From the NCBI RefSeq assembly GCF_001425325.1, contig NZ_LMEH01000001.1:791898-855897 (forward strand): DNA of 64,000 nucleotides, given 5' to 3'. Below the pieces are notes generated by a model, which was not told the origin of the DNA, ran no database searches, and worked only from the letters and a program-made list of their open reading frames with translations. Positions 39,835 through 49,333 of the stretch are shown piece after piece. A program made the translations under genes and the position numbers. How positions within the stretch are numbered: position 1 is the first letter of the stretch; each line of letters opens with the position of its first letter. The stretch is from Leifsonia sp. Root1293 (GTDB lineage: Bacteria; Actinomycetota; Actinomycetes; Actinomycetales; Microbacteriaceae).

Positions 39835-41070
39835 ATGCCCCTCTCCCGACGCCAGGTCTATCGACGTCGCAGAATCCTCGTGTTCAGCGCTCTCGCTCTC
39901 GTTCTCGCTGCTGTCATCTACGGCACCACCACCCTCACCGCTGCCGTTCCGGCGACAGCGGCATCCGTCACCCAGCCGACGGTGGCCACCCAGCCGGCCG
40001 CCCAGCTCACCTGGCCCGACTTCGGCAGCGGCGCCGTCGGTGCCGTCGGTTTCGACGGGCTTCTGGGTTCTCACGGGGACCCTGACGCCGCGGTGCCGAT
40101 CGCGAGCATCACCAAGGTGATCACCGCCCTCGTCGTGCTCGAGGCGAAGCCGATCGCGGCGGGCGAGGAAGGTCCGTCGATCACCTACACGGATGCCGAT
40201 GTCGACATCTACTACGACCAGGTGGCCGAGAACGCGTCGGTCGCTCCGGTCTCATCCGGCCTGCAGCTCAGCGAGAAGCAGTCGCTGACGGTCATGCTGC
40301 TGCCGTCTGCCGGCAACTACAGCGAGTCGCTGGCGATCTGGGCGTATGGATCCGTGGACGCCTACCTGGACGCCGCCAACGCGTGGGTCGACGATCACGG
40401 CCTGGCCAACACGACAGTCGCAGACACCAGCGGCTTGAGCGACGACAGCTCGAGCAGTCCGACCGATCTCGTCGCCCTCGCGAAGATCGCAGTGGCCGAT
40501 CCGACTCTCATGTCGATCGTGTCGCAGGAGTCGGCCGACATCCCCGGCGTCGGAGTCGTGAAGAACACCAACAACATGCTCGGCACTCACGGGGTCGATG
40601 GAATGAAGACCGGAACCAACGACAACTCCGGTGCCACGCTGCTGTTCTCGGCGAAGTACACCGTCGGCTCCCAGACGGTCACCGTGGTCGGCGCGATGCT
40701 CGGTGGCGCCTCGATGGGCGACCATGACGTGCTCGACGCCGCTGTCGGCACTGTGCTCGACGGTGTCGCAGCCGGATTCCATGAGGTGCAGTTGACGACG
40801 GAGGGGGCGCCGGCCGCAACCTACAAATCGCTGTGGGGAGACACCGCGACGGCCGTGAGTGCCAAGACGGCGTCGGTCCTGACGTGGTCCGACACCGCTG
40901 TGAGCGGCGTCGCGAAGGCCGAGGCCGTGCAGGCCGCCGATGACGGCGACACCGTGGGCTCGCTCACCTTCACCGTCGGCACCCAGACCGTCGAGGTTCC
41001 GCTGGTTCTCATGGGCTCCATCGACGGACCGGACGCAGGCTGGCGCCTGAGCCATCCGGGGGAGCTGTAG
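39835..41070 (+). CDS. D-alanyl-D-alanine carboxypeptidase (S11, PBP5-like)
   Basis: A 411-residue membrane-anchored S11 peptidase. A basic start (SRRQVYRRRR) and a hydrophobic helix (14-33) are followed by a penicillin-binding domain: SITK with Ser91 as nucleophile, SAGN, and KTGT (GMKTGTNDNSG). The last 110 residues form the C-terminal beta domain. It trims terminal D-Ala from peptidoglycan. A TAGACT directly before the start supports a leaderless message. Confidence 0.94.
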   Translation: MPLSRRQVYRRRRILVFSALALVLAAVIYGTTTLTAAVPATAASVTQPTVATQPAAQLTWPDFGSGAVGAVGFDGLLGSHGDPDAAVPIASITKVITALVVLEAKPIAAGEEGPSITYTDADVDIYYDQVAENASVAPVSSGLQLSEKQSLTVMLLPSAGNYSESLAIWAYGSVDAYLDAANAWVDDHGLANTTVADTSGLSDDSSSSPTDLVALAKIAVADPTLMSIVSQESADIPGVGVVKNTNNMLGTHGVDGMKTGTNDNSGATLLFSAKYTVGSQTVTVVGAMLGGASMGDHDVLDAAVGTVLDGVAAGFHEVQLTTEGAPAATYKSLWGDTATAVSAKTASVLTWSDTAVSGVAKAEAVQAADDGDTVGSLTFTVGTQTVEVPLVLMGSIDGPDAGWRLSHPGEL

Positions 41071-41083
41071 GCACGTCTCCGTT

Positions 41084-41360
41084 GGTCGAGTAGGCCGCGA
41101 GCGCAGCGAGCAGCCGCCGTTGGTCGAGTAGGCCGCGAGCGCAGCGAGCAGCTTCCGTTGGTCGAGTAGGCCGCGAGCGCTCTCTCGCTGGTCGAGTAGG
41201 CCGCGAGCGCAGCGAGCAGCCGTATCGAGACCATGATCGATGGGCCGGGGCTCCTGACGTGATCTCGATACGCGTCCTCGCTGCGCTCGGTCGCTACTCG
41301 ATCAGCGGGTGGGGTGGCCGCTCCGCTCGGTCGCTCCTCGATCAGCGCGCGGGTGCGCCG
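41084..41360. repeat. Hairpin repeat array between convergent genes
   Basis: Four left arms beginning GGTCGAGTAGGCCGCGAGCG start at 41084, 41122, 41160 and 41190 (38-, 38- and 30-base periods). They face an inverted right arm (TCTCGATACGCG... to CTACTCGATCA, about 41264-41304) and two shorter copies. The array fills the region between the S11 peptidase and SGNH genes, which converge here, and can form a strong stem. Confidence 0.75.
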
Positions 41361-41368
41361 CTCCTCGA

Positions 41369-42187
41369 TCAGCGGGTGGATTCCCCACTCTCCAGCACCT
41401 CGTAGGGAACGGCATCCGGCCGCTTCGGAAGCACGTGATCGCCCGACGACTGGTGACGGATGCGGCGCAGCACCCACGGCACCAGGTACTCCCTGGCCCA
41501 CTGGATGTCCTCGCCCCGCGCCTGACGCCAGGTGGCCGTCGGAAGCGGCTCGGGCTTCATCGGCTCGAGCGAGTTCTCGACGTTGAGCGAGGAGAGCACG
41601 AGCCGGGCGACCTCGTGGTGTCCGAGAGGGTTCAGGTGCAGGCGGTCGGGCGCCCACATGCGGGTGTCCTGGATGGGCGTGAAGCCCCACTGGTCTGCCA
41701 CGACGCAGTCGTAGCGAGTGGCGATGGTGCGGATGTTCTCGTTGTAGATGGCGACCTTGCCCCTGATGCCCCGGAACACGGGCGAGAAGCCGACATCCGT
41801 CGCCGTGAAGATGACGACAGTGGCGCGATCGCTCGTAAGGCGTTCGATGATCTGCTCGAACTTCGCCGACACGAGGTCGGGGTCCGAACCCGGCCGGATG
41901 ACGTCGTTGCCGCCGGCCGAGATGGTGATGAGGTCTGGATGCAGGGCCAGAGCCGGTTCGACCTGCTCGTCGAGGATCTGCTGGATGAGCTTGCCGCGCA
42001 CCGCCAGGTTTCCGTAGGCGAAGTCCTCGGAGCCCTGGGCGAGTACCTCGGCGACGCGATCGGCCCAGCCGCGATGGCCGCCGGGTCGACTCGGCTCCGG
42101 ATCCCCGATGCCCTCGGTGAAGGAGTCGCCCAATGCCACGTAGCGCGACCAGGGGTGCAGGGGACCGGAACTTGTTTCACTCGTCAT
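41369..42187 (-). CDS. SGNH/GDSL-family hydrolase
   Basis: A 272-residue hydrolase. The nucleophile Ser22 is in GDSFTEG (block I), GNLAVRGK (block II), ISAGGNDV (block III, Asn) and APDRLHLNPLGHH (block V, Asp and His) complete the catalytic set. It has no signal peptide, so it probably acts in the cytoplasm on an ester. Start ATG 42187 has GGAGGAG; the frame at 42205 overlaps this site. The repeat array follows its stop. Confidence 0.93.
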   Translation of the reverse strand: MTSETSSGPLHPWSRYVALGDSFTEGIGDPEPSRPGGHRGWADRVAEVLAQGSEDFAYGNLAVRGKLIQQILDEQVEPALALHPDLITISAGGNDVIRPGSDPDLVSAKFEQIIERLTSDRATVVIFTATDVGFSPVFRGIRGKVAIYNENIRTIATRYDCVVADQWGFTPIQDTRMWAPDRLHLNPLGHHEVARLVLSSLNVENSLEPMKPEPLPTATWRQARGEDIQWAREYLVPWVLRRIRHQSSGDHVLPKRPDAVPYEVLESGESTR

Positions 42188-42383
42188 AGCTCCTCCATTC
42201 TGCACACGTGGCGGTGGTCGCGCACGCCTCGTCCGGACTCAGCAGCGGGCGACATGCCCGCCCCTGGTGTCGGGCTCGGTCGTACTGCCACGCGCAGCAG
42301 GGCTCGGACCGTGACACGCCCGAGGACGTCCCGGCCCTCGCCCGGGATGACGCCGTGCGCACCCGAGTGTCGGCGGACTCGGG

Positions 42384-42389
42384 TAGATT
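42384..42389 (+). promoter_or_regulatory. -10 hexamer, leaderless start
   Basis: TAGATT, seven bases before GTG 42397. Confidence 0.6.
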
Positions 42390-42396
42390 TGGGCCA

Positions 42397-44208
42397 GTGA
42401 GTACAGCGCTGCCGGAAGGCCCCATCCCGGGAACCGCAGCAGCAGAACACCTCTCTCCGGCGTTCCCCGATCGTGCAGCCTGGGGAACCGCGACCAAGCT
42501 GCGCGCCTGGCAGGCCGAGGCCCTCGATGCCTACTTCGAGAAGCAGCCACGCGACTTCCTCGCCGCCGCAACGCCGGGCGCGGGCAAGACGACGTTCGCC
42601 CTCCGTCTCGCGGCGGAGCTGCGCGGTCGCGGCGTCATCGACCGCATCACCGTCGTGGCTCCCACCGAGCACCTCAAGAAGCAGTGGGCCGATGCAGCGG
42701 CGAGGGCCGGGATCCGTCTCGACCCCTATTTCCGCAACGCGCACGGCAGCTACGGACGGCACTTCCACGGCGTCGCCGTGACGTACGCCCAGGTGGCCGC
42801 ACGTGCCGCGCTGCACCGCGAACTCACCCAGTCGGGCCGCACCCTGGTCATCCTCGACGAGGTGCACCACGGCGGCGATGCGCTCAGCTGGGGCGACGCC
42901 ATCCGGGAGGCATTCGAGCCGGCCACCCGCCGGCTGTCCCTCACGGGCACGCCGTTCCGCTCAGACACCGCGCCCATCCCGTTCGTGGACTACGCACCTG
43001 ACGAGCACGGCATCCGCACCTCCCAGACCGACTACAACTACGGCTACGGCCGCGCACTCGCCGACGGCGTCGTTCGCCCCGTCATGTTCATGGTCTACGC
43101 CGGATCGATGAAGTGGCGCACCAGGGCCGGTGACGAGATGGAGGCCAGGCTCGGCGAGGGAAACACCAAGGACATCACCTCGCAGGCCTGGCGCACAGCG
43201 CTCGAGCCCAAGGGCGAGTGGATTCCCGCGGTGCTGCGGGCTGCCGATCGACGGCTCACCGAGGTTCGCCATACGATTCCGGATGCCGGCGGCCTGGTCA
43301 TCGCGACCGACCAGACCATGGCGCGAGCCTATGCCGCGATCCTGCAGGACATCACCGGCCAGCCGCCGACCGTCGTGCTCTCCGACGAGAAGGAGGCCAG
43401 CGACAGGATCGAGCAGTTCGCCGGAAACACCAGTCGTTGGCTCGTCGCCGTGCGCATGGTCTCGGAAGGGGTCGACGTTCCGCGCCTCGCCGTCGGCGTC
43501 TACGCGACCAGCTCGTCGACTCCGCTGTTCTTCGCGCAGGCCATCGGCCGCTTCGTGCGGGCTCGCCGCCGTGGTGAGACGGCATCCGTGTTCCTGCCGA
43601 ACGTGCCCATCCTCATGGCATTGGCCGCCGCGCTCGAACTCGAGCGCGACCACGCCCTCGACCGTCGACGCGACGACGAGGCCGAGGGGGACATGTTCAA
43701 CCCCGAGGACGCCATGGTCGCCGCGGCGAACCGTGAGGAGCGCGCCTCGGAGGCCCTCACCGACGAGTTCAGCTTCGAGGCTCTGGCGGCCAGCGCCGAT
43801 TTCGACAGGGTGCTCTTCGATGGCCATGAGTACGGCACCCTCGCCGAGCCCGGCAGTCTCGAGGAGCTCGACTTCATCGGCATCCCGGGTCTGCTCGAGC
43901 CCGAGCAGGTCTCCGATCTGCTCCGCACTCGCCAGGCTCGCCAGGCCCGTCGTGCGACGGACCGACGCCGCAGCGCGCCGGAGGATGCCGAGCCGGAGGA
44001 CGTTCCGCTGTATCGCACCATCAAGGAGCAGCGCACCCTGCTCTCGAGCCTGGTCGGCATGTGGTCGAAGCTGTCGGGCGAACCGCACGCGATGATCCAC
44101 ACCGAGTTGCGCCGGCTCTGCGGCGGGCCTGCCGTTCCGCAGGCCAGCGTCACGCAGCTGCAGGCCCGTATCGAAGTGCTGCGCAAGAGGCTCGGTCGCT
44201 CGCACTGA
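42397..44208 (+). CDS. DEAD/DEAH-box helicase
   Basis: A 603-residue superfamily 2 helicase. The first RecA-like domain has motif I TPGAGKT (about 59-65), DEVHHGGD as motif II and LTGTPFRSD as motif III; the second domain carries VSEGVDVPRLAVGVYAT and the motif VI-like QAIGRFVRARRRGE. The C-terminal 150 residues are specific and highly charged. The start GTG 42397 is set by TAGATT; the longer frame to 42208 has no such support. The nucleic-acid substrate is unknown. A hairpin follows the gene. Confidence 0.92.
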   Translation: MSTALPEGPIPGTAAAEHLSPAFPDRAAWGTATKLRAWQAEALDAYFEKQPRDFLAAATPGAGKTTFALRLAAELRGRGVIDRITVVAPTEHLKKQWADAAARAGIRLDPYFRNAHGSYGRHFHGVAVTYAQVAARAALHRELTQSGRTLVILDEVHHGGDALSWGDAIREAFEPATRRLSLTGTPFRSDTAPIPFVDYAPDEHGIRTSQTDYNYGYGRALADGVVRPVMFMVYAGSMKWRTRAGDEMEARLGEGNTKDITSQAWRTALEPKGEWIPAVLRAADRRLTEVRHTIPDAGGLVIATDQTMARAYAAILQDITGQPPTVVLSDEKEASDRIEQFAGNTSRWLVAVRMVSEGVDVPRLAVGVYATSSSTPLFFAQAIGRFVRARRRGETASVFLPNVPILMALAAALELERDHALDRRRDDEAEGDMFNPEDAMVAAANREERASEALTDEFSFEALAASADFDRVLFDGHEYGTLAEPGSLEELDFIGIPGLLEPEQVSDLLRTRQARQARRATDRRRSAPEDAEPEDVPLYRTIKEQRTLLSSLVGMWSKLSGEPHAMIHTELRRLCGGPAVPQASVTQLQARIEVLRKRLGRSH

Positions 44209-44223
44209 GCGCGCCCGCTCCGG

Positions 44224-44247
44224 GTGTGCGGGGCGCCCCGCTCACAC
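44224..44247. terminator. GC-rich hairpin after helicase
   Basis: GTGTGCGGGG pairs with CCCCG and CACAC (44243-44247) with a two-base bulge. No U-tract is present, so it is a weak candidate terminator between converging genes. Confidence 0.4.
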
Positions 44248-44273
44248 TCGATCGCGGGGGACTACCGCCTATG

Positions 44274-45029
44274 TCAGACGGCCGGCGCCAGTACGACCGG
44301 TGCGGAGGAACGCTGGAGGACGCCTTGCGTGATGCCACGGACGGTCAGCCAGGCCAACGGCGCGGCAGCCAGCAGGAGGGTCTCGGCGACGATGCTCATC
44401 GACATGGCGAGCTGGAACTGTTCGAGGTCCTGGGCATTCAGGGTCAATCGGCTCGACTGCGTGGACACGGTGTTGCTGAGCACCCATAGCAGCCACCAGA
44501 CGATCTGCCACGAGGGCCGAGTACGCCCCACCGCTCGCCAGAGGTCTGCGATGTTCTGGTACGGGAACCAGAGGTTGACGACGGGGACGATCCAGGACCC
44601 GACGTGCCAGCCGGGCGAGCGCCGCGTGAGGCCGATGAACTGCTTGGCCACCCGATACTGCCAGATCATCCAGAGCACGCCGGTGGCCAGAAGACTGAGA
44701 CTCGACAGGATGCCGAAAACGGAGCTGAGCTGGTCATAGCTGTCGATCATCCGGATGGCGGAGTCGTCACCACCGAGATAGCGCGAGGCGGCGTTGATTC
44801 CGAATGTCTCGATTCCTATGGTGACGACGGACGTCACGGCGGAGATGACGAGCAGCACCTGCGTCGCGATCGCCAGCCTCGCGATGGCGACGGCGCTCGT
44901 CGGCGCGGGCGACGGCTCGTTCTGAGGCTGGATCCACCGGACGCCGTCCCACCACCACATCGCCGGCGATCCGTCTGGGGCAGGGTGCCAGCCGAGAGGC
45001 AGAGGCGGTGGCGTGGGAGTGTGGGTCAT
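44274..45029 (-). CDS. DUF4328 membrane protein with DUF2510 N terminus
   Basis: A 251-residue protein. The N terminus LPLGWHPAPDGSPAMWWWDGVRWIQP is the DUF2510 Trp-rich motif, and about five membrane helices with YRVAKQFIGLTRRSPGWHVGSWIVPVVNLWFPYQNIADLWRA give the DUF4328 core. DUF4328 proteins have no known role. I choose ATG 45029; the frame opens at 45068 without a good ribosome-binding site. Confidence 0.86.
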   Translation of the reverse strand: MTHTPTPPPLPLGWHPAPDGSPAMWWWDGVRWIQPQNEPSPAPTSAVAIARLAIATQVLLVISAVTSVVTIGIETFGINAASRYLGGDDSAIRMIDSYDQLSSVFGILSSLSLLATGVLWMIWQYRVAKQFIGLTRRSPGWHVGSWIVPVVNLWFPYQNIADLWRAVGRTRPSWQIVWWLLWVLSNTVSTQSSRLTLNAQDLEQFQLAMSMSIVAETLLLAAAPLAWLTVRGITQGVLQRSSAPVVLAPAV

Positions 45030-45218
45030 CGGCGTGCTTTCTCGGAGGGATCGTCTTCGACACATCAATCCGGACAGGTCTGTCCGCGGATCGGCTGCAA
45101 CTCTAGCGATCGGCTCGAAGTGCCAACGCGGGCGACACCCCCATGGTTCAGCCCCCTTTCGAGGGCGGCTCAGCCAGGCCGGCCTCGTCCCTTCGGAGAT
45201 CCCGATGCGTGTCAGACG

Positions 45219-45818
45219 TCAGCCGCGGGTACGCCGCCACCACGGGCGTCTCGGTTGCCTGCGCTCCTGGTCGAGCTGCGAGCTCGCATCGGCTGCCTGA
45301 CGCTCCCGGGCTTCGCGGCGCGCCCTCCAGGTGTGCACCTCGTGGTCGACGTCTCGCGTCGGCGTCACCACCGGCGGTCCGCCGAGGAGCTGCCGCCGCG
45401 CCTCGATCACACGCCGGTTGAATCCTTCGACGGCGTCGCGCACATCTGATTCCCGGTGCAGGCGGTCCAGCGTGTCCTCGAGTTGGGCATGTTCGACGCG
45501 CAGTGTCAGCGCCGGCGGGCCCAGCCCGGTGAGTTGCTCGCGCTCGATCTTTCGACGAATCCACCAGTCCGGGTCGTGCTGGCCATCCAGCCCCTCGAGA
45601 GGTTTTCCAGCGCCGGGAAGGTTGTCGAACTCGCCGCGCCGAATGGCCTGCTGGATCGAGTTCTCGACGTAGGCGGAGCGCTCAGCCCGGGTCGAGGGTA
45701 CGGCTGGTTCAGACGCCGACTCGGCCGCATCAGGGTCTTCGCCTCTGGCTATCGCCTCCTCACGGGCGATCTGATCGATCCTGTACTGCCATGCGGCGCG
45801 CTGCGGGTCCTCGCTCAT
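45219..45818 (-). CDS. DUF1992 (DnaJ-associated) protein
   Basis: A 199-residue soluble protein. The core YVENSIQQAIRRGEFDNLPGAGKPLEGLDGQHDPDWWIRRKIEREQL is the DUF1992 signature; the C terminus is highly charged and Arg-rich. DUF1992 proteins often have a J-domain, but none is seen here. ATG 45818 has GGGAGG upstream. The role is unknown. The 189 bases between it and the DUF4328 gene hold no feature I can support. Confidence 0.87.
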   Translation of the reverse strand: MSEDPQRAAWQYRIDQIAREEAIARGEDPDAAESASEPAVPSTRAERSAYVENSIQQAIRRGEFDNLPGAGKPLEGLDGQHDPDWWIRRKIEREQLTGLGPPALTLRVEHAQLEDTLDRLHRESDVRDAVEGFNRRVIEARRQLLGGPPVVTPTRDVDHEVHTWRARREARERQAADASSQLDQERRQPRRPWWRRTRG

Positions 45819-46052
45819 CCTCGACCTCCCTCGCGGCGTCGGACTTCCATCCCTTCCACGATACGACGACGCGAGCGCGTGATCGTCTGCCGGACGGCCT
45901 CCCCAGGCTGCCGGCCGATGCGCGACCAGGTTTCAAAGTCGCATCGGCGGACCGTCGACCCCCAGATTTCGACGGAAATCGCGTAGGTTTTGGCTAAGCC
46001 TGCGCGCGCTCGCACAGCACAGGCATCACCGCAGTGCATTTTGGGGGAGTTC

Positions 46053-48641
46053 GTGGCAGGTTCGATGTCCGCAAATGGAGGTGGCGCCAGCCATAGGCCG
46101 AGCCCGCTCGGAGCTCTTGGGGGCTTTCTGGGCTTCGTCGCTGTAAGTGCCGGGGCCGCGGTCCTCGTGACGGCCGCCGTGACCCCCGCCCTGGCGGTGA
46201 GCGGCATGGCCGCCACCAGCGGCATCAACATGTTCGAGAACCTGCCGAGCTATCTCGAGATCGACGAGCTCGCGCAGAAGACCGATGTGTTCGCTACAAA
46301 GAGCGACGGAACCACGCAGCTTCTCGCGTCGTTCTTCGACCAGGACCGCGAGGAGGTCACCTGGGAGAACATCTCGCAGTACGCGAAGGATGCCGCCGTC
46401 GCCGGTGAGGACCCGCGCTTCTTCGAGCACGGCGGGATCGACGTGCAGGGCACGGCCCGCGCGATGCTGACCACGTATGTACTCAAGGGCGACACGCAGG
46501 GTGGATCGAGCATCACCCAGCAGTACGTGAAGAACGTTCTGGTGCAGAAGGCCGAGCTCGAGGCGAAGACGGAGGAGGAGAAGGATGCGGCTTATGCGGA
46601 GGCGACCGACCCGACTCCCGACCGCAAGCTCAAGGAGATGCGGCTCGCGATCGGCCTGGAGAAGAAGTACTCCAAGGACGACATCCTCAAGGGCTACCTG
46701 AATATCGCCGGCTTCGGTGGCCGGGTGTACGGCATCCAAGCCGCGTCGCAGTACTACTTCGGCGGCGTGAGCGCCAAGGACCTGAAGCTGGAGCAGGCGG
46801 CCGCGCTGCTCGCGATCGTGAACAACCCGGAGAAGTTCCGCCTCGACCGGCCCGACAGTGAGACGAACGGTGCGGCCACGAAGGTCAAGGGCAAGGTCGT
46901 GCCGTACGCCGCGACCAAGGAGCGTCGCGACTACATCCTCGACAGCATGCTCAAGTACAAGAAGATCACGAAGGAGGAGCACGACGCGGCGATCAAGACG
47001 GAGATTGCTCCTGTGATCACCCCGCCCAGTACCGGGTGTGCCACCGCCGCGGATGCGGCGTTCTTCTGCGACTACGTCTACTGGACGGTGTTGAACAACC
47101 CGGCCTTCGGCGAGACGCAGGCCGAGCGCAAGAAGCTGCTCAGCCGGGGTGGCTTGGACATCTACACCACCCTCGATCTCGACCTGCAGTACGCGGCAGC
47201 CGACGCCATGTTCCGGTTCGTGCCGCAGTCCGACCCGAACATCGATGTGGGAGCCACCGCCGTCTCGGTGCAGCCGGGTACCGGACGGGTGCTGGCGATG
47301 TCGCAGAACAAGTCGTTCTCGAACGACTCCGACGTGCTCGCCTTGGGCAACAACTACACGGCGGTCAACTACAACACCGACCTGGACTATGGCGGATCCA
47401 GCGGCTTCCAGCCCGGATCGACGTACAAGATCTTCACCCTGGCGGAGTGGATCAAGGAGGGGCATTCCCTCAATGAGGTGGTCGATGCCCGCCGTCGTTC
47501 CGACTGGGGAACCTTCAACGACAGCTGCAACGGCCCACAGTCGTACCCCGGCTTCTCGCCGGTGAACGATGAGGGTGGCAACGGCGGCGTATGGACGGCA
47601 CTCAAGAACACCTACGATTCCGAAAACACAGGCTTCATCGCCATGGCGAAGAAGCTCGATCTCTGTGCCATCGGGGCGACGGCCCAGACGTTCGGCGTTC
47701 ACCGCGCGGACGGCACCGAACTTCTGCACAGTGCAGCGACCGTGCTCGGCACGAATGAGATCGCACCGTTGACCATGGCTGGGGCCTTCGCCGGTGTCGC
47801 CGCCAGTGGAACCGTCTGCAAGCCGATCGTCATCGACAAGATCGTCAAGCAGGACGGCACAGCGCTGACCCCGCCATCCGCTGAGTGTGCTCAGACTGTG
47901 GACCCGAAGGTCACCGCCGCCATGGCCTACGCCATGCAGCGTGTGTTGACACAGGGAACAGGAGTCTCCTCCAACGGTCGTACCGACCCGCGGGTTCCGA
48001 TGATCGGTAAGACCGGAACCACCGACAATGCCGAGGCCACCTGGATGAGCGGCGCCAGCACGAAGGTCGCAACGACCGTCGGTGTCTTCAACGCCACCGG
48101 CCACGTGAACCTGCGCGACACGTACTTCAACGGCACGCAGGCGGCGGTCATCCGTCACCAGATCTGGCCCGCGATCATGTCAGTGGCCAACGCCAAGTAC
48201 GGGGGAGACGGATTCCCGGATGCCGACCCCTCGTCATTGAGGACGTTCTCGGCCACAGTGCCCGACGTGCGCGGCAAATCGATCGGAGACGCCCAGGACC
48301 TCATCGAGAATGCCGGATTCGGCTTCGCCGATGGCGGCGCGCAGGACTCGGAGCTGCCGGCAGGTCAGGTCACAGGCACGAACCCATCTGGCAACGCCCC
48401 GCGCGGATCGGTGATCACGGCTTACACGTCGAATGGGTCGATGGTGCTGATGCCGAACGTCGTCGGCCTCTCCGAGGGCGACGCGAAGGGCCAGCTTCAA
48501 GGCACTTTCTCCGTGAAGACCACCACCGTGGCCGTCACCGACCCCGGAAAGGTCGGCCTCGTCCAATCCACCAACCCCGGTGCCGGAACGCCCGTCAGGC
48601 CTGGGTCACAGGTCACCATCGGCATCGGAAGGCTCAGCTAG
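46053..48641 (+). CDS. Class A penicillin-binding protein with PASTA domains
   Basis: An 862-residue bifunctional PBP. After an N-terminal membrane helix (about 20-50), the glycosyltransferase domain has EDPRFFEHGGID and GGSSITQQYVKN, then the transpeptidase domain with the nucleophile in FQPGSTYKIFTLAEW, the SxN-like segment around SENTG and KTGTT. Two PASTA repeats (VPDVRGKSIGDAQDLIENAG and MPNVVGLSEGDAKGQL) close the protein. It polymerises and crosslinks peptidoglycan. I choose GTG 46053, behind GGGGGAG; the frame extends to a TTG at 45990 that is unlikely. Confidence 0.93.
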   Translation: MAGSMSANGGGASHRPSPLGALGGFLGFVAVSAGAAVLVTAAVTPALAVSGMAATSGINMFENLPSYLEIDELAQKTDVFATKSDGTTQLLASFFDQDREEVTWENISQYAKDAAVAGEDPRFFEHGGIDVQGTARAMLTTYVLKGDTQGGSSITQQYVKNVLVQKAELEAKTEEEKDAAYAEATDPTPDRKLKEMRLAIGLEKKYSKDDILKGYLNIAGFGGRVYGIQAASQYYFGGVSAKDLKLEQAAALLAIVNNPEKFRLDRPDSETNGAATKVKGKVVPYAATKERRDYILDSMLKYKKITKEEHDAAIKTEIAPVITPPSTGCATAADAAFFCDYVYWTVLNNPAFGETQAERKKLLSRGGLDIYTTLDLDLQYAAADAMFRFVPQSDPNIDVGATAVSVQPGTGRVLAMSQNKSFSNDSDVLALGNNYTAVNYNTDLDYGGSSGFQPGSTYKIFTLAEWIKEGHSLNEVVDARRRSDWGTFNDSCNGPQSYPGFSPVNDEGGNGGVWTALKNTYDSENTGFIAMAKKLDLCAIGATAQTFGVHRADGTELLHSAATVLGTNEIAPLTMAGAFAGVAASGTVCKPIVIDKIVKQDGTALTPPSAECAQTVDPKVTAAMAYAMQRVLTQGTGVSSNGRTDPRVPMIGKTGTTDNAEATWMSGASTKVATTVGVFNATGHVNLRDTYFNGTQAAVIRHQIWPAIMSVANAKYGGDGFPDADPSSLRTFSATVPDVRGKSIGDAQDLIENAGFGFADGGAQDSELPAGQVTGTNPSGNAPRGSVITAYTSNGSMVLMPNVVGLSEGDAKGQLQGTFSVKTTTVAVTDPGKVGLVQSTNPGAGTPVRPGSQVTIGIGRLS

Positions 48642-48784
48642 GCGGACTCGATAGCCGCCACGAAGCCGCGACCCGCCTCAGTTCTTGCGGAGTCGTCCCT
48701 GGCCCGCTCATACCCGGGCACCCCAACCTTTTCGTCGAGCTCATCGTCTAGGTGAGTAGGAGGACCTTATCGGAGGGGGAGGCC

Positions 48785-49333
48785 ATGGCCGGAAGGTCGG
48801 GGTGGGAGCAGGTTCTGATCGACCTGGTGGCGGAACGCGGGGTGAGGCTCACCCGGTACGCCTACCTGCTGTCGGGGAGTCGCGATGACGCGGCCGACCT
48901 GGTGCAGGATGCGCTGGTGCGCACTTTCGAACGGCTGCGGAAGGGGTTCACCCTGGACAGCGCCGAAGCGTACGTGCGCCGCTCCATCCTCAACGCTTAC
49001 CTCGACGACGGGCGACGCTCTTCGCGATGGCGGGCGACCGCGCACCTCCACGTCACCCCGGAAGGCCGGGAATCCCCTTCGCAGCTCACGGACACCCGTC
49101 TCGACCTGCGCGCAGAGCTCGCCAAGCTCACCCCTCGGGAGCGGGCCTGCATCGTATTGCGCTACTACGACGACTTGACGATCGACGATGTGGCCGGCGC
49201 TCTCGGGATCGCCTCGGGAACCGTCAAGCGGTATGTGAGCGACGCCCTCGCGAAGATGGCGGTCGCCCTCATTGACGACGACGTCGCCCGTCAGACGTCG
49301 CATGCACTGAAAGGACTCGACCATGCGGAGTGA
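48785..49333 (+). CDS. ECF/SigE-family sigma factor
   Basis: A 182-residue sigma-70 family protein with region 2 (RYAYLLSGSRDDAADLVQDALVRTFERL) and region 4 (LTPRERACIVLRYYDDLTIDDVAGALGIASGTVKRYVSDAL). Region 3 is absent, as in the SigE family of Microbacteriaceae. ATG 48785 follows GGGGGAGG; the frame at 48752 is poorly supported. Its stop overlaps the start of the next gene by 11 bases, so that membrane protein is its likely partner and anti-sigma candidate. Confidence 0.92.
   Translation: MAGRSGWEQVLIDLVAERGVRLTRYAYLLSGSRDDAADLVQDALVRTFERLRKGFTLDSAEAYVRRSILNAYLDDGRRSSRWRATAHLHVTPEGRESPSQLTDTRLDLRAELAKLTPRERACIVLRYYDDLTIDDVAGALGIASGTVKRYVSDALAKMAVALIDDDVARQTSHALKGLDHAE

Noticed and set aside
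41084-41360. CRISPR array
   Set aside because: The repeats are adjacent without unique spacers, have inverted partners and no cas genes are nearby.
45030-45218. A small gene between DUF4328 and DUF1992
   Set aside because: Short frames exist but none has a ribosome-binding site or protein-like composition.
46026-48158. A 710-residue minus-strand open frame
   Set aside because: Antisense shadow of the PBP gene; no recognisable protein features.
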